A stretch of DNA of 64,000 nucleotides. Origin: Datisca glomerata. Lineage: Eukaryota > Streptophyta > Magnoliopsida > Cucurbitales > Datiscaceae. Below are positions 35,478 through 46,869 of this stretch, piece after piece. The stretch covers positions 62,001-126,000 of the forward strand of contig QANY01004814.1 of the NCBI GenBank assembly GCA_003255025.1. Reading direction: 5' to 3'. How positions within the stretch are numbered: position 1 is the first letter of the stretch; the number at the start of each line of letters is the position of its first letter. Below the pieces are notes generated by a model. The model was not told the DNA's origin. It did not search any database and saw only the letters and a list, made by a program, of their open reading frames with translations. A program made the translations under genes and the position numbers.

Positions 35478-35764
35478 GCCTTTCTCTCTCTCTCCATCAT
35501 CCAGCTCCTTTTATTGTCGAAGAGTTTTTGTGTCATCTAGGGCACACGATTTCCAACCACTGGGATTCCCTGCTCTCGGCTCTTTTGGCCGTAGCTAATT
35601 TTTCCTCCTTTCTCAATCTTTCTCATTCTTGTTGTGATCCCACTCCTTGTATCCTTAGCTGACATATATTTCTTTGCCAGTGCTTCTGTTTGTCTTTCAA
35701 TAATTTGTGCAACTAATTCCTGAATCTGTAGTTTACCACAGAACGGCATCCAAACAAAAGACAA

Positions 35765-38100
35765 TGTGAGAATTACAAAAAGCTTTAAAATTTCAACTGT
35801 TATTTCGTCAAATTCAATAATGGTAAAATGAAAGGAACCATTTCTATAGATTGAAGAAATGCTTCACATGCTCACTAAGAAGAGAATTGGTACGTGATGT
35901 TACGGTCCTTATACAAGATATGCTATTATTTTAGATCGTAATTTGAATTCATAGCATAGAGTAAAAAGATTAAAATTTCTCATTCCTTAACTAATTCACA
36001 TCAGCTAATGTGTTCATGTCTCACTAATTAGTCAAGTGAATTCCTTAAACTTGGTAAAAGAATAATTGGCAAATGAAGAAATTTTAACAGCATAAAAATC
36101 CAAGTAGATATGTTGCAAGCATGTAGAATGTTTATTATTTATAAACATTTGACTGTTTTGAATATTTTATACTAGTTTCTAGAGTTTTACTATTAAACTG
36201 TTTGACATTCATTTAAAGCTTGCTTGGAACGGTTTCTAGAATTATTTTCCAACATGCCCTACTGTCTTTGAGACTAGTGAATTTTCAGTGTTTCACTTTC
36301 TGTTGATACAAAGTTGAGCTCTATCATTTGTTAGTATTGTCTAGAATTTGTGGAGCAAAATCAATATATGACTTGTTTATGGCAATGGTTATTTCTAGGG
36401 ATTTTATTATTTCCTAGTGTTTATTTTTTTCTGAGTTTTATTTTGTGTGTTTGGTGACTGATGAGGGAAGAAAGGATCACTTGGAAAGCAGAGGAAGTCA
36501 AACTCTAAATAATTTATTTCACAGAGCATTCTAAAGCTTAAGTTTCAAGTACTGCACATATGTTTGGACTTCCAAACTTCCAAATTCTATTTTGCATTCC
36601 AACATCAATAACCTTGGCCTTTCCGTAATAACAATGACTTGATATTTTATTTTTTTATGCCCATATAGTTTTTAGTAATGCTATCCTATATTCTCCTATG
36701 TGAATGAACCAAGAAAATAAGCAAAAATGGAAAACAAAATGTTGTGATGATACATTGTTGCTTGTTATCTGTTAAAAATATGACTATTCATCATATCTAA
36801 GCTTATGAGGAGGAGAAATAAACTTTATATTTAGAGAAATTTTATTCATCCTATCTTTCCCATTACAATGATTTGAGGTTTACATGGTGAAAAAATTGTA
36901 AGGTGATGTGAAGTATTATGTATTGATTAGTCTAATGGTTGGTGTCATGTTTTACAAGATCTCCCTCAATCCCTTATCCCCTCTTACTTTATTTGCTGTT
37001 ATCTCTATTTTCTTTTCTACAAATAACAAATTTTGTTTGAAAGCTACTTATGTAGAGTTGTGTGATGAAGTAAAAAAGTTGTCCAATCTATTTTTTGTGC
37101 TGATTAGATGTGAGTTATTTCTGAGTTAGATTGAGAAAAGATAATGAGTCCGCTTTGTGCCGATTAGATGTGAGTTATTTCTAGGAAAGTTGATTCTTCT
37201 CTTTCAGTTTATGACACTGTAATAATGATGGTCTGCTTTGTGCTGAATTTTGTTTTGGATTTTGATTTCATTCAATTATAAAATTCCCTCCTTACTTTTT
37301 CAGGTGAAACCTACTGATTATTGGTCATAAATAGGGAAGACTTGACGGCATTTACATGGTTACTAGTCATTTACTTCTGGATTTTAAACACGTATCAGAA
37401 TTTCTTTCTCAATATCATTAGCTTGAATTGGTTTTACTTAATAAATGGAATTTGCTATATTTGTAGACTAGTTTCTCATGTTTTGCCATTTCCATGTTTC
37501 TATACAGAATATTATAGTTGGAAGCAGATATTACTTTAGGTCAGTCTACTTTCATAGAAACAATATTATTTTTAGATGTATGTTTTTTATTGATGAATAC
37601 ATAATGTACATGTTATCATTTTCCTATAATACTATTTTACATGTTATCCTTCAAGCAATCAAATAAAATGAAAAGTCCTACTTTAGAGAGAACGACATGA
37701 GCAACGTCATTTTATTATATGATTATAGAGATTTTGACATTTATAGAGTTTTTAACTAGCTTACCTACGTGGTGAAAATTTACAAATATGATTCTTTTAG
37801 CATGATAAATTGTGAAAAAAACTTGGAGAAGAGCATGTTGCAACTAGATCAACTAAGTTTCTTGCATTCATTAAATTCTTTACACATCATGTTTATCATC
37901 TATTAAGATTGTTGATATATGACCTCCATCAATTTGTTATCTGAAATAGTCATTGCATAAAGTTGATTCATAACATAATGGGGACAGATGTACACAAAGG
38001 GCGAAACATTGGTATGCCATTTTAGCAATCTTACTAGATGATGTCCAATCCATTATAAATTAGTATCAAGGATAATCATGATAAGAAGACATAATAACAT
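35765..38100. other. AT-rich intergenic DNA; no gene seen
   Basis: There are only short open frames without recognisable content. A 29-bp direct repeat, GATTAGATGTGAGTTATTTCT with flanks, occurs at about 37101 and 37160. Confidence 0.6.
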
Positions 38101-38109
38101 ATATTTCAG

Positions 38110-41100
38110 ATGGCTAACATAAATGTCAACGTGAAGAAGGCACAAAAGGGTTTCTTTGTATACTTGTAAGTAATTAATAAGATCATCAATTTAATGTTAC
38201 ATATTTTCATATAAATTGTTGCAATGTTAATGTGGTTGTTTAAAACTAAAATAGTGCGAAAGGATGTGCTAAAATGAGGGCGGCAGGTTTAAAGATTAGT
38301 GGTCATGAAGTAAGTACTTTTAAATAAACATTACATTATAACATGGACTTGATAACTTTTGATTGTAATTTAAGTTAGTTTGTGATATGCAGACACGAAA
38401 AGGCCTGCCTTTAAGCATGTCATTGAAAGTGGAGCAGAACAACCTGATGCTAGTCATCCGAGAAGGCCTGCCTTTAATCATAAGTTGCACACACACTGTA
38501 CACATGAGAAATTTATTAATCTTATTACAAATTTTGATGAGGGGAAGAGGAGTGCGGTTGTGGAGACGGGATTTGGAGGGTTGTTGGATATTAAATGTCG
38601 TATGATGAAGAGAAACTTCTTGCAGTAGCTATTAGGTTGCTTCCATCCAGCCACCTGCACGTTGAATATCCATAGGTTGATATTCAAAGTGACCGCAGTT
38701 GATGTGACTTCTATACCAGGCATCTTTGACGGTGCTGAGGAGATCAAATTCAATGTGAATGAGATAAAAGAACTAATGGCAAAGTGGGTGAACGCTAAAC
38801 ATGATATTCTGGTGAACGCCTTGTCGAAATTCTTGATTGAGGAGTCAGACGGTGACCATTGGAGGTAAGCCTTTGTATTGTACAACATCGGGGTTTTGTT
38901 ATCTCCTCGATCAAAACAAATTGTCAGTCATTCATGATTGTACATTGTGTAGGCACCCGTGACCATCCAACAGAAGAATAGGCTTCTGCTTGTTTTAAAG
39001 ATTTTATGGATGGTGTCGCGAGGTATCAAAACAACCACCACAATAGCATTACCAGATGCTTGTTATTTATACAGGTAATATATTTAGTATACAATGTATT
39101 AACTTTGCATTATAACATACATATATCTGCTAATTATGCCATTTTGATGCAGTTTTTTTATTCGGAGAAGTTGGCATGTGCTACCAGCGATGTTGACTTG
39201 AAGCAACATTCATCGCTAAAGTGAAGCGGTAGGGCCATTACAAAAATGATTTATTTTGTAAAATCAAGGGGAGGAGGATCTTGGCCTAAAAGATCTGCGG
39301 TAAGCATTTCAGAATATTGCAATTTTGATTGGTTATATTACTATTGGCTATTTATTACTAATTCATGTATACTTGTATTATGTAGATTGATACAATCGCA
39401 CAAGCCGTTTCGGGCGACCCTGAGGTTCAAGAGGACCGCGAACGTAAGTACGTTTGTGAGGATGTGTGTACAGATCTACTTGAAGAGCAAGTCGTCAGAC
39501 TAGGTGCTTTAAGTGCACAAGTTATCACTCTTCAGACAGAGTCCAGCTCCATATGGGCAGCTCTTTAGGTGTAGTCCAACTCCATGAGGGAGGGAATTTC
39601 ACAATTAGTGGACGTGTAGAGAAATTTGATGGTCGTCCAAGAGCATATGTGCACAACTTTGGCGAGTCTTTTGCCACAGGACATTGGTAAGTCTGGATCC
39701 CAAGACGATGAGCCACGCGTCACCCTGATTTAAGGTAAATAGTGAGGAAGTTTTTATGAGAAGAGCTATCGGTCTCTCCATCACCTTTATATAAAGGAGA
39801 TAATGATGAAAGGTGCATCTAGTTGGATGCTTCAGACAATGCATTCACTGACCTTTTATTGGTCAGGAAATCATCTATGACTAGAACGTCTAAAGGACGT
39901 CGAATGGTATTATTCTGTTTATTCCTATATCATCTTTTATATATATAACATATATAATTTGACTATTAATCTAACACCTTACCTGGGGCTATGTTTTGGT
40001 TGGGCAAACAAGTCTTGACCGAGTCTACTAAAAGCCAATTCCCGATACTGTTGCACAGCACTCAGGAGAGGAGATATGGTCCTTTACTCAGTTCACCCTA
40101 TTTGAAGGGTAGACCGACCACTAAACGCAACAAGAAGTGTATTTAAAGTAGGTATGTACACATTACAGGACCCACTAGAAGTGAAAGATGAGTGTTTAGT
40201 GGAGTATATTTTTTAGAAAAGATTAGAAGATAGGTAGTGGTCACACTAATCTAACAAAATTTGACATACCATCACGGCTAAATTTTGATCAAGTTTGTCT
40301 TTTATTTTTCTTTTGCAGTAAGATTCTAGTTAGACATTCTAGCCACCATGCTAAACGGAGAGACCTAAAGACTCTCGATCCAGAAAATTGGCATGGCTCG
40401 AACCTTATAGACTTATTTGTCAGCATTTTGACCTTGGATGCTCGTCGTGCATCATCCTTACTTTAGGTTTGTATGTACGTTATGTTTTATGTTTTTTTAT
40501 GCCACTGCAGTGTCAATGTGTTTCAAAACTAGTAGAGCTTCCTAATTTTTTAAGGAAACACAAGATCGTGGATAGATACGCGCCAATGCTTGAGCTAGAA
40601 ATGACGGTAAACAAATTTAATGTAGTTAAGATATTAAATGTTGACTTAGTATGATTTGTCTAAATGTAATGTATAATCTAGATCTGTATTCTTGTACATG
40701 ATGGTTGAGATCATTGGTTTATGGCCAAGATCTCCATCAAGGACGAGGAAGTCACTATATGGGACACCTTGCCAGATGGTCGACTTAACGCAGAACGGAC
40801 CGAAAAGGTAAAAAAGATTATACGTCCTAACCTATCATCATGACTTGTAATTTGTCTTATAGCATGTGTGATTTTGACATTGATTACATTTTTATATTTT
40901 GTGAATATATTTTGTGAATGAAATTATAGTTAGAAGGTATGGACTTGATATTTAGGCCTAAGCTCATAGATTTGTTTCCCCCGCCAACAAGCTTCTCTTC
41001 ATTCAAAATTTCAAGGCCGCCCCAAGTGGTCACCCAATCAAATAGGTAAGTTCAGTGATCACAAATTTGATTGGGCTTCCTTCAGCCTTTAATGATTCAC

Positions 41101-41950
41101 ATATTATTACATTTGCAAGAGTGTTGGTCTTGAGATATATGGATGACATTAGGGTAGAAATAGTTTGCGACCATCGTTCCCAAGTAATTTATCATATATT
41201 GTTTACATTTTGTTAAACTTGAGAGCTTTTTTTTGTTTGTTATAGTTTTGAGTTCTTTTAGTTCTATAATTGGGAATTTTCTGATTGTTTTGGATTTGCT
41301 CATTTGTGGTTGTCATTACTTTAGTTATGTAATTGAGATTTTTCTGATTGTTCTGGACATGCTCGTTTGAGGCGCTCAATATTGAATTTGTTGATGAGGT
41401 GTATGATAGTTTTGATGAATATTCAAACCTTAGAGCATCTCATTTTCTATTTTGTTTTAGTTGGATACTTTTAGTTATGTAATTGAGATTTTTCTGATTG
41501 TTGTGGATTTGCTCATTTATGGTTGTTATTATTGAGTTTGTTGAGGTGTATGATAGTTTGGTGAATGTTCAAACCTTACAGCTCTGTTTTCTATTTTGTT
41601 TTAGTTTGGAGTTAGGGTTATTTTAGTTATATAATTTCTGGATTGGCTCGTTTATGGCTGTCGTTGTTGAATTTGTTGAGGTGTATGATAGTTTGTTGAA
41701 TATTGGGAATATTTTTATAAGAGTATAAATCGCACGATCTTCGATGTAATATTTTGTTGAAGATCATCAACCATCCTTGGAACATCTTGTATTATACAAC
41801 ACTACATGATAGTATTGATTGATTTTATAATAGGAACTCATCTGTCTCGGAGACCCGGCTACCACTAAAGACGAGTCCTACTTTAAAGCAAAGGCTTCGA
41901 AAGAGGAAAAAAATGAAGTGATAGATAATATTGTATTGTATTATTGTGTT
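38110..41950 (+). pseudogene. Transposon-type Ulp1-like cysteine protease gene (C48), multi-exon, decayed
   Basis: Exon-like blocks with plausible splice sites read as follows. MANINVNVKKAQKGFF (38110). AKMRAAGLKISGHE (38254-38308). A long block from 38394 (KFINLITNFDEGKRS, ETGFGGLLDIKCRMMKR; then CTLNIHRLIFKVTAVDVTS and FLIEESDGDHWR, ending 38865). FKDFMDGVARYQNNHH and RCLLFIQ (39000-39075). FFYSEKLACATSDVD (39150). IDTIAQAVSGDPEVQEDRE (39390). LVELPNFLRKHKIVDRYA (40530). The catalytic part is at 40682-40808: VHDG, stop, DHWFMAKIS, TIWDTLPD, with the His and Asp of a C48 protease. VLVLRYMDDIRVEIVCD follows at 41120-41180. The Cys region just before it is disrupted. Stops occur in at least two blocks. 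Such genes ride on Mutator-like elements. Confidence 0.72.
41240..41705 (+). repeat. Tandem repeat of about 150 bp, about three copies
   Basis: Units share TAGTTATGTAATTGAGATTT (41323 and 41470, diverged near 41625), TTTGTTGAGGTGTATGATAG and CTATTTTGTTTTAGTT. It lies within what would be the last intron of the Ulp1-like gene. Confidence 0.75.
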
Positions 41951-41971
41951 CTATTTTTTGATATTCTTGTT

Positions 41972-42178
41972 CAAACACTCGCCCATTTGCCATTTCTGAG
42001 AAATTTCATGAGCTAGAGGTTATTGAAGAATACAATAACGACGGTGCAATAAATTTTGAAGCAGATTCAAGAGAGATATCTTCGTACGCTTCAAAATTTA
42101 TTGCCCTGTCGTTATTGTCTTCTTCAATAACCTCTAGCTCATCGAATTTCTGAGAAATGGCAAATGGGAGAGTTTTGG
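41972..42178. repeat. Inverted repeat: two 91-nt arms around a 25-nt loop
   Basis: Arm 41972-42062 and the reverse complement of 42088-42178 agree at about 82 of 91 positions by eye, including GAGCTAGAGGTTATTGAAGA and CAATAAATTTTGAAGC without a mismatch. The loop is 42063-42087. The right arm read on the minus strand stays open (ISQKFDELEVIEED, then NFEAYEDISLES), which suggests that an exon fragment was duplicated head to head. An RNA from either strand would fold into a long hairpin of the size of young plant MIRNA or hairpin-siRNA loci. Confidence 0.85.
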
Positions 42179-42534
42179 ATAGAATTAGGATCATAGGCTA
42201 GTCTTGGCCGAGCATCCCTCCAAGTAGACATTATTCTGTCATCTTTTGTATATGATTATTGTGTATAGTGAAGATCAATAGATTTTTGTAAGTTATTGTG
42301 TATAAGGATGATAAACATATTTTGTATATTATTGTGTACAACTATAAATAAAAGAGGTTTTTGTAAGTTATCATGTACACTGATGATAAATAGATGTAGC
42401 AGAATTATTTTATACATTTATAAATTAGCATATTTTGTAGAATTATTGTGTATTGTTATAAAAATAAGAATATAAATATCCGTATATTAACATTCTCAAA
42501 AACTATGAAAGAAAGTTAATACCAAAATGTACAT

Positions 42535-44898
42535 TTACTGCGGCAGTGGATACGAAAAATTATACCAATATAAGATGTTTGTGTTGTACATAGGATACCC
42601 ACCTTGTGAGTTGAATGGTGGTGGGTATGCAGATGAATCGAATGGGTACGCACCTTGCACATTGAATGTGTACACACCCTGCACAATGAATGGGGAGGCA
42701 CCTTGTCTAGAGACCCTTGTCGCGTGTGCACCCTGCACGTTAGATGATGCTAGATCATCATTATTATCGTCTGGCATTGTGGCATGAACATCGCTTGATA
42801 ATTCTGGACATGTCCGTTTGGTATGTCCAGTGTTCTTACAATGGTCACATCGACAGGTGGTTGGTCATGCTTTACTCAGCTAGCACCTTGGCTGCCCTTC
42901 TTCGTCATAACTATCGGGTTTTCAAAAGGGCCTCTTTTAGTCTCTACACCATCCTCGTGCTTCACATCATGTTCATTGGTGACCTGCTCATTCCACAAGG
43001 ACTCATATTCTTGCACAAAGCATCCCAACCTCCATTTTGGCTCGAGTCGACCATTCAGTTGACTTTGATGCAAAGTGAGCAAGTATTTTGGAAACTAGTT
43101 GGATCGAATTTTATTGAAGCAATATTGTGTCTCATATGTATCCGGATGAGAATGTTTTGACCCGGTTGGTAGCATATTACTCTTCATAGTGATCCACCAC
43201 CGGTCTAGTATGCACGTGTCTGCGATCTGTTTCATATGTTCTAGTTTAATAATAGTAAACATATGGCGATACGCTATCCCCACTTATTCAAACTTGCGTA
43301 TCAAGTTTTTGGTCTCATGTCACTATGTATGAGTCATTTGGCACCCTAAACTCGACCAACGAATAATTTCGAGCCTCCCCATCATGTGTTAGAGCACAAA
43401 CTATAAATGATGCCTCACTCATGATCTCCTTATGCACACGTTTAAACTATTTTTGTGTGAACACATTTGCCGCGCGTTGGTCTAACGCACGCAACTAAGT
43501 CTGAAGCACAAGCATTTCATTTGTCAACGTGAAATCATCCAACCTCTCCTCGTGTCGAATACGTGCAAATGCCCAATCAAATTGTAGCACAAATTCAAAT
43601 AGTTTAGATCGGCGTTCAATGAATCGATAAATATACGCGTTCATACCTTTATATCGTTGCGTCATTTTCATTAAAGCAAAGAACTTTTTCTGTTGGAATG
43701 CCTTTGCCCAACGTTCACGCTTCGCATACATCCATTGTACCCATTTTTTTTCCTGAGGTTGAACGAATCTATCAAATGATCATATTCCTCTTCAAACTCC
43801 CCTTGACTAAGTACGTTAAACACGACTCTATTGAATGCCTCTAAAAAATTAGGAAATGCACGTTTGATTGTGCATTTTGTTCGAGTTCCATGCACAAAGA
43901 CAATGATTGCAATTTGGGAGGACCATTATGACTGCTTTACGCATTGCCTTATTTCCATCTATAATGATTGATTGAATCATCTTATTTTTCATGGCATTCA
44001 AGAAAGTCCTCAACACCCATTGATAGGTTTTCAGAGTTTCATCAACCAATAATGCACAACCAAATACCGTGGTCTTGTAGTGATTGTTCACGCCAAGGAA
44101 AATCACCAGTGGTTTCTTGTATGCATTCATCATGTAAGTCGTATCAAATGTCAATGCATCACTGAAACAGTGATAGTCAACTTGGCACGTCAAGTCTTCC
44201 CAGAACAAATTCACTAAATGATTATCTGTGTCAATGTTGTATTTGCAATACATATCTGGATCCATCTCCAATTTTGTAGTAAAAAATGCAATAGCTACCT
44301 CTAAATAAGTTTTGATTACTTGTGTCTTCTTCTCCATCTTATTGTAGAGATCTGTCCATAAGAACCACCTGCTTTGTCGACCATGTAATCAAACACTTGG
44401 CTTAGCCTTACAACAACGTTGTACAATCATGTTGCCTGAGCCACGTCCGCTTCATTCACTACTTTATTGGATCGAAGAAAGGGCACGTCCTGTGATGAGA
44501 CAGTGGGATGGTTGTTCTTAACTTCAAAATCTTTAACGACCCATTTTTTCATCTTATTATCCAAGTTCACCCTAAAACAAGCATGAAAATCCACCATTTT
44601 CAAGTCTTTTGGTTCTTGATTGGTGTCCTCTCTGTCCATATATTTTTTTCTCCTGAATTCCTTCTTTTGAGCAAACCCATATTCATAGCACAGTTTCTCT
44701 CTCTCTATTCTTGTGTTCATCATCTTTCCGTACACTGAACCCAACATCGGCTGCATATGTATAGTAGAAATCTTCGGCCTCTTGTAACGTATCAAAATTT
44801 TCACCAATGACATCCTCATTTCGCAAGTTTGCTAATGTGGATGAACCTGGTCGTGTACTCGTCTCACCCGGGTTTATGGATACTTCATAATGACTCAT
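42535..44898 (-). pseudogene. FAR1-type Mutator-like transposase, decayed
   Basis: Minus-strand translation starts at 44898 (MSHYEVSINPGETSTRP) with a FAR1 DNA-binding domain (FDTLQEAEDFYYTYAADVGF at about 44790; then KKWVVKDFEVKNNHPTVSS and FLRSNKVVNEAD to 44440). The MULE transposase domain is at 44300-43870: MDPDMYCKYNIDTDNHLVNL, YHCFSDALTFDTTYMMN, KPLVIFLGVNNHYKTTVF, GCALLVDETLKTYQWVLRTF, IIDGNKAMRKAV. It holds the first catalytic Asp (FDTTY) and the second (DGNKAM). Next come RWAKAFQQKKFFALMKMTQR and, in a shifted frame, a SWIM-like region (RHMFTIIKLEHMKQIA, 43260), where the first Cys-rich half is lost. A zinc knuckle CDHCKNTGHTKRTCPEL lies near 42855-42805. At least three frameshifts. 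Not obviously a domesticated gene. Confidence 0.85.
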
Positions 44899-44899
44899 C

Positions 44900-45240
44900 T
44901 TTAAAGATGATTAAATCTTAAAAAATTTATAGATAACTAAACATCAGGATGACTCATCTTTGAATATGTTTAATCTTGAAAATTAAGGAAAAAAACAAGC
45001 ATTACCTTTTCGGTGTAGCCGATCACTTAGTTGGAGTTGAAAATTGGATAATCCAAACAAAGAAAATGATGGAGCAAGTATATTTGAAGTTAAAAGCACT
45101 TTAAAATTAGTGAGAATGTGTTTAGTTGAGTGAATATATGATTTTTATGGATGTTTTATGAAGAGTAATTACTCATATTAATTTCCTAACCACCAGACAC
45201 CACCAACTAATAAAAAAGTCAAACTAGGTGATTAGGACCT
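44900..45240. other. Upstream region of the MULE transposase; no gene seen
   Basis: AT-rich, with a short direct repeat TGACTCATCTTT(A/G)AA at about 44891 and 44950. Confidence 0.5.
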
Positions 45241-45700
45241 AAATGCTACTTTGGTGGTCCTAATCACCTATGGGATAGGCGATTCGCCTGTAATAACTAG
45301 CGTTTGGGGCCTGTTGATTGCATTTGGGCGTCCCGAATGTCATAGTAATAGGCGTTTGACCCAAAACAGGCCAAATGCCTATGTGTCAAACGTTTGGGAC
45401 CTAAACATGACCAGCAAGCCCCAAATGCCTGTCATGGTGGCTATTCACCAGTCATGAATGGTGTTTAGGGCCTGCTGGTCACGTTTGGGCCTCAAACGCC
45501 TAACACACAGGTGTTTGTCCTGTGTCACTGGGAGATGGACCAAATGCATGTTACTATGGTTGGGGGCCAAACGCGACCAGCAGGCTCCAAACACCAGTTA
45601 TTACAGGTGAATCGCTTACCATGACTAGCGTTTGGGTTCTGATGGTCGCGTTTGGATCTCAAATGCCAGACACACAGGCAACAGTCTCAATACTCCCTAT
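45240..45700. repeat. Complex inverted and direct repeat cluster
   Basis: This is GC-richer than its surroundings. The 35-bp segment 45279-45313 (GCGATTCGCCTGTAATAACT...) is the near-reverse-complement of 45581-45615. Variants of GCGTTTGGGGCCTG(C)TGGTC recur in both orientations at 45299, 45457, 45566 and 45626. The cluster contains overlapping palindromes such as CAAACGCC...GGCGTTTG. Confidence 0.75.
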
Positions 45701-46860
45701 TATGCCAAAAAACATGGATGGAAAAATTAAAATAAATTTATAAGTTTAAAATGTTTGGATAGATTGACGTTTGTAAATGCGAGACGAGCCATAACCTAAA
45801 GAGTGAATCTACTCTTTGTAGAATCAAATTGGTTAGATTGGCGATTTGTAAACGTTATCCTTATACACAAAATGTTTATGATCAAGTTTAAAAATCAACG
45901 ATACAATAAACAAACTTAGAATCCAATTCCAAATTTTTAACCAATGATTCGAAAGAACATCCCCATAAATATTAATTGCATATTTATATCCAAAATATGT
46001 CAAACGCCTGTCATGCAACTTTGACAAATTTAGAATCCAATCCAAAAAAACCAAACAAACTTAGAACCCATCATATTTATATCCAAAAAAATTCATGTCA
46101 ACTTTGACAAAATATCGTAGTGCAACTTTTCTCTTTTTCCATAAAGCATCATGCAAATGCTTTATACGTCCTTCATGTTCTCGTTCCGATTAAGTATCCT
46201 CATTGGTGTCATCATCATGGTCGTCTTCATCATCATTCACTAAATATTCACCATTGTCATCATCTTCATCATCATCACTCCCATGTCTGCTTGCTTGAGT
46301 TTCATACATGTGCAGGCATCTTTGCAACTTCGCCTACAAGTGTACATATTTCATATATTTTGATTTCAAACTAAAAAAAATAGGGAATGATCGTAAGTTT
46401 ACAATTTTCTTATCCTTTTTTTTTGCATTGATGCTTTGGCCTTTATCATCGCCTTCATCATCGTCTCACGTGCGCTCAACATTTTCTCAAAGAACAGTTT
46501 ATTGAGACCGTAATCATGCTCATCATGCCTGCTGCGCATGCCGTCAGAACCTGCATTATCCAAATTACACGTTAATATGATTTTTAATGACTAAATAATA
46601 AATATTAACATCACAACTCATATAATAGACTTCAGCTGATGGAAGACCCCAGACTGGAACATCATTTGGAATGTCAACCAATTCACTACCACCATAGTTG
46701 TCGGATTTTATCCACTCTTATGTCATCAATGGTCAGTCTAGCCGACCCTGATGCTCCTAGTACTGTTGTGGCTGTTGCGGTTGTTGGTGCTGCTGCTTAT
46801 ACATAGTAGATTACAAATTTACATTGTAGAACAATATGAGTAATCTCCTATATTTAAAAA
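45701..46860. other. No convincing gene; acidic/His-rich low-complexity stretch
   Basis: A CAT/TCA-rich tract (about 46195-46290) encodes poly-Asp on the minus strand. It could be the acidic C-terminus of the PMD gene that starts upstream on that strand, but frames are short and broken. Confidence 0.4.
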
Positions 46861-46869
46861 TCACTTAGA

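Noticed and set aside
35178..35662. Plus-strand frames with IVVLCLHQTQ-type repeats
   Set aside because: Opposite-strand reading of the 45-bp minisatellite; no independent support.
42527..43160. Plus-strand frames opposite the transposase C-terminus
   Set aside because: Shadows of the Gln/Gly/Tyr-rich tail and zinc-knuckle region of the FAR1-type transposase on the minus strand.
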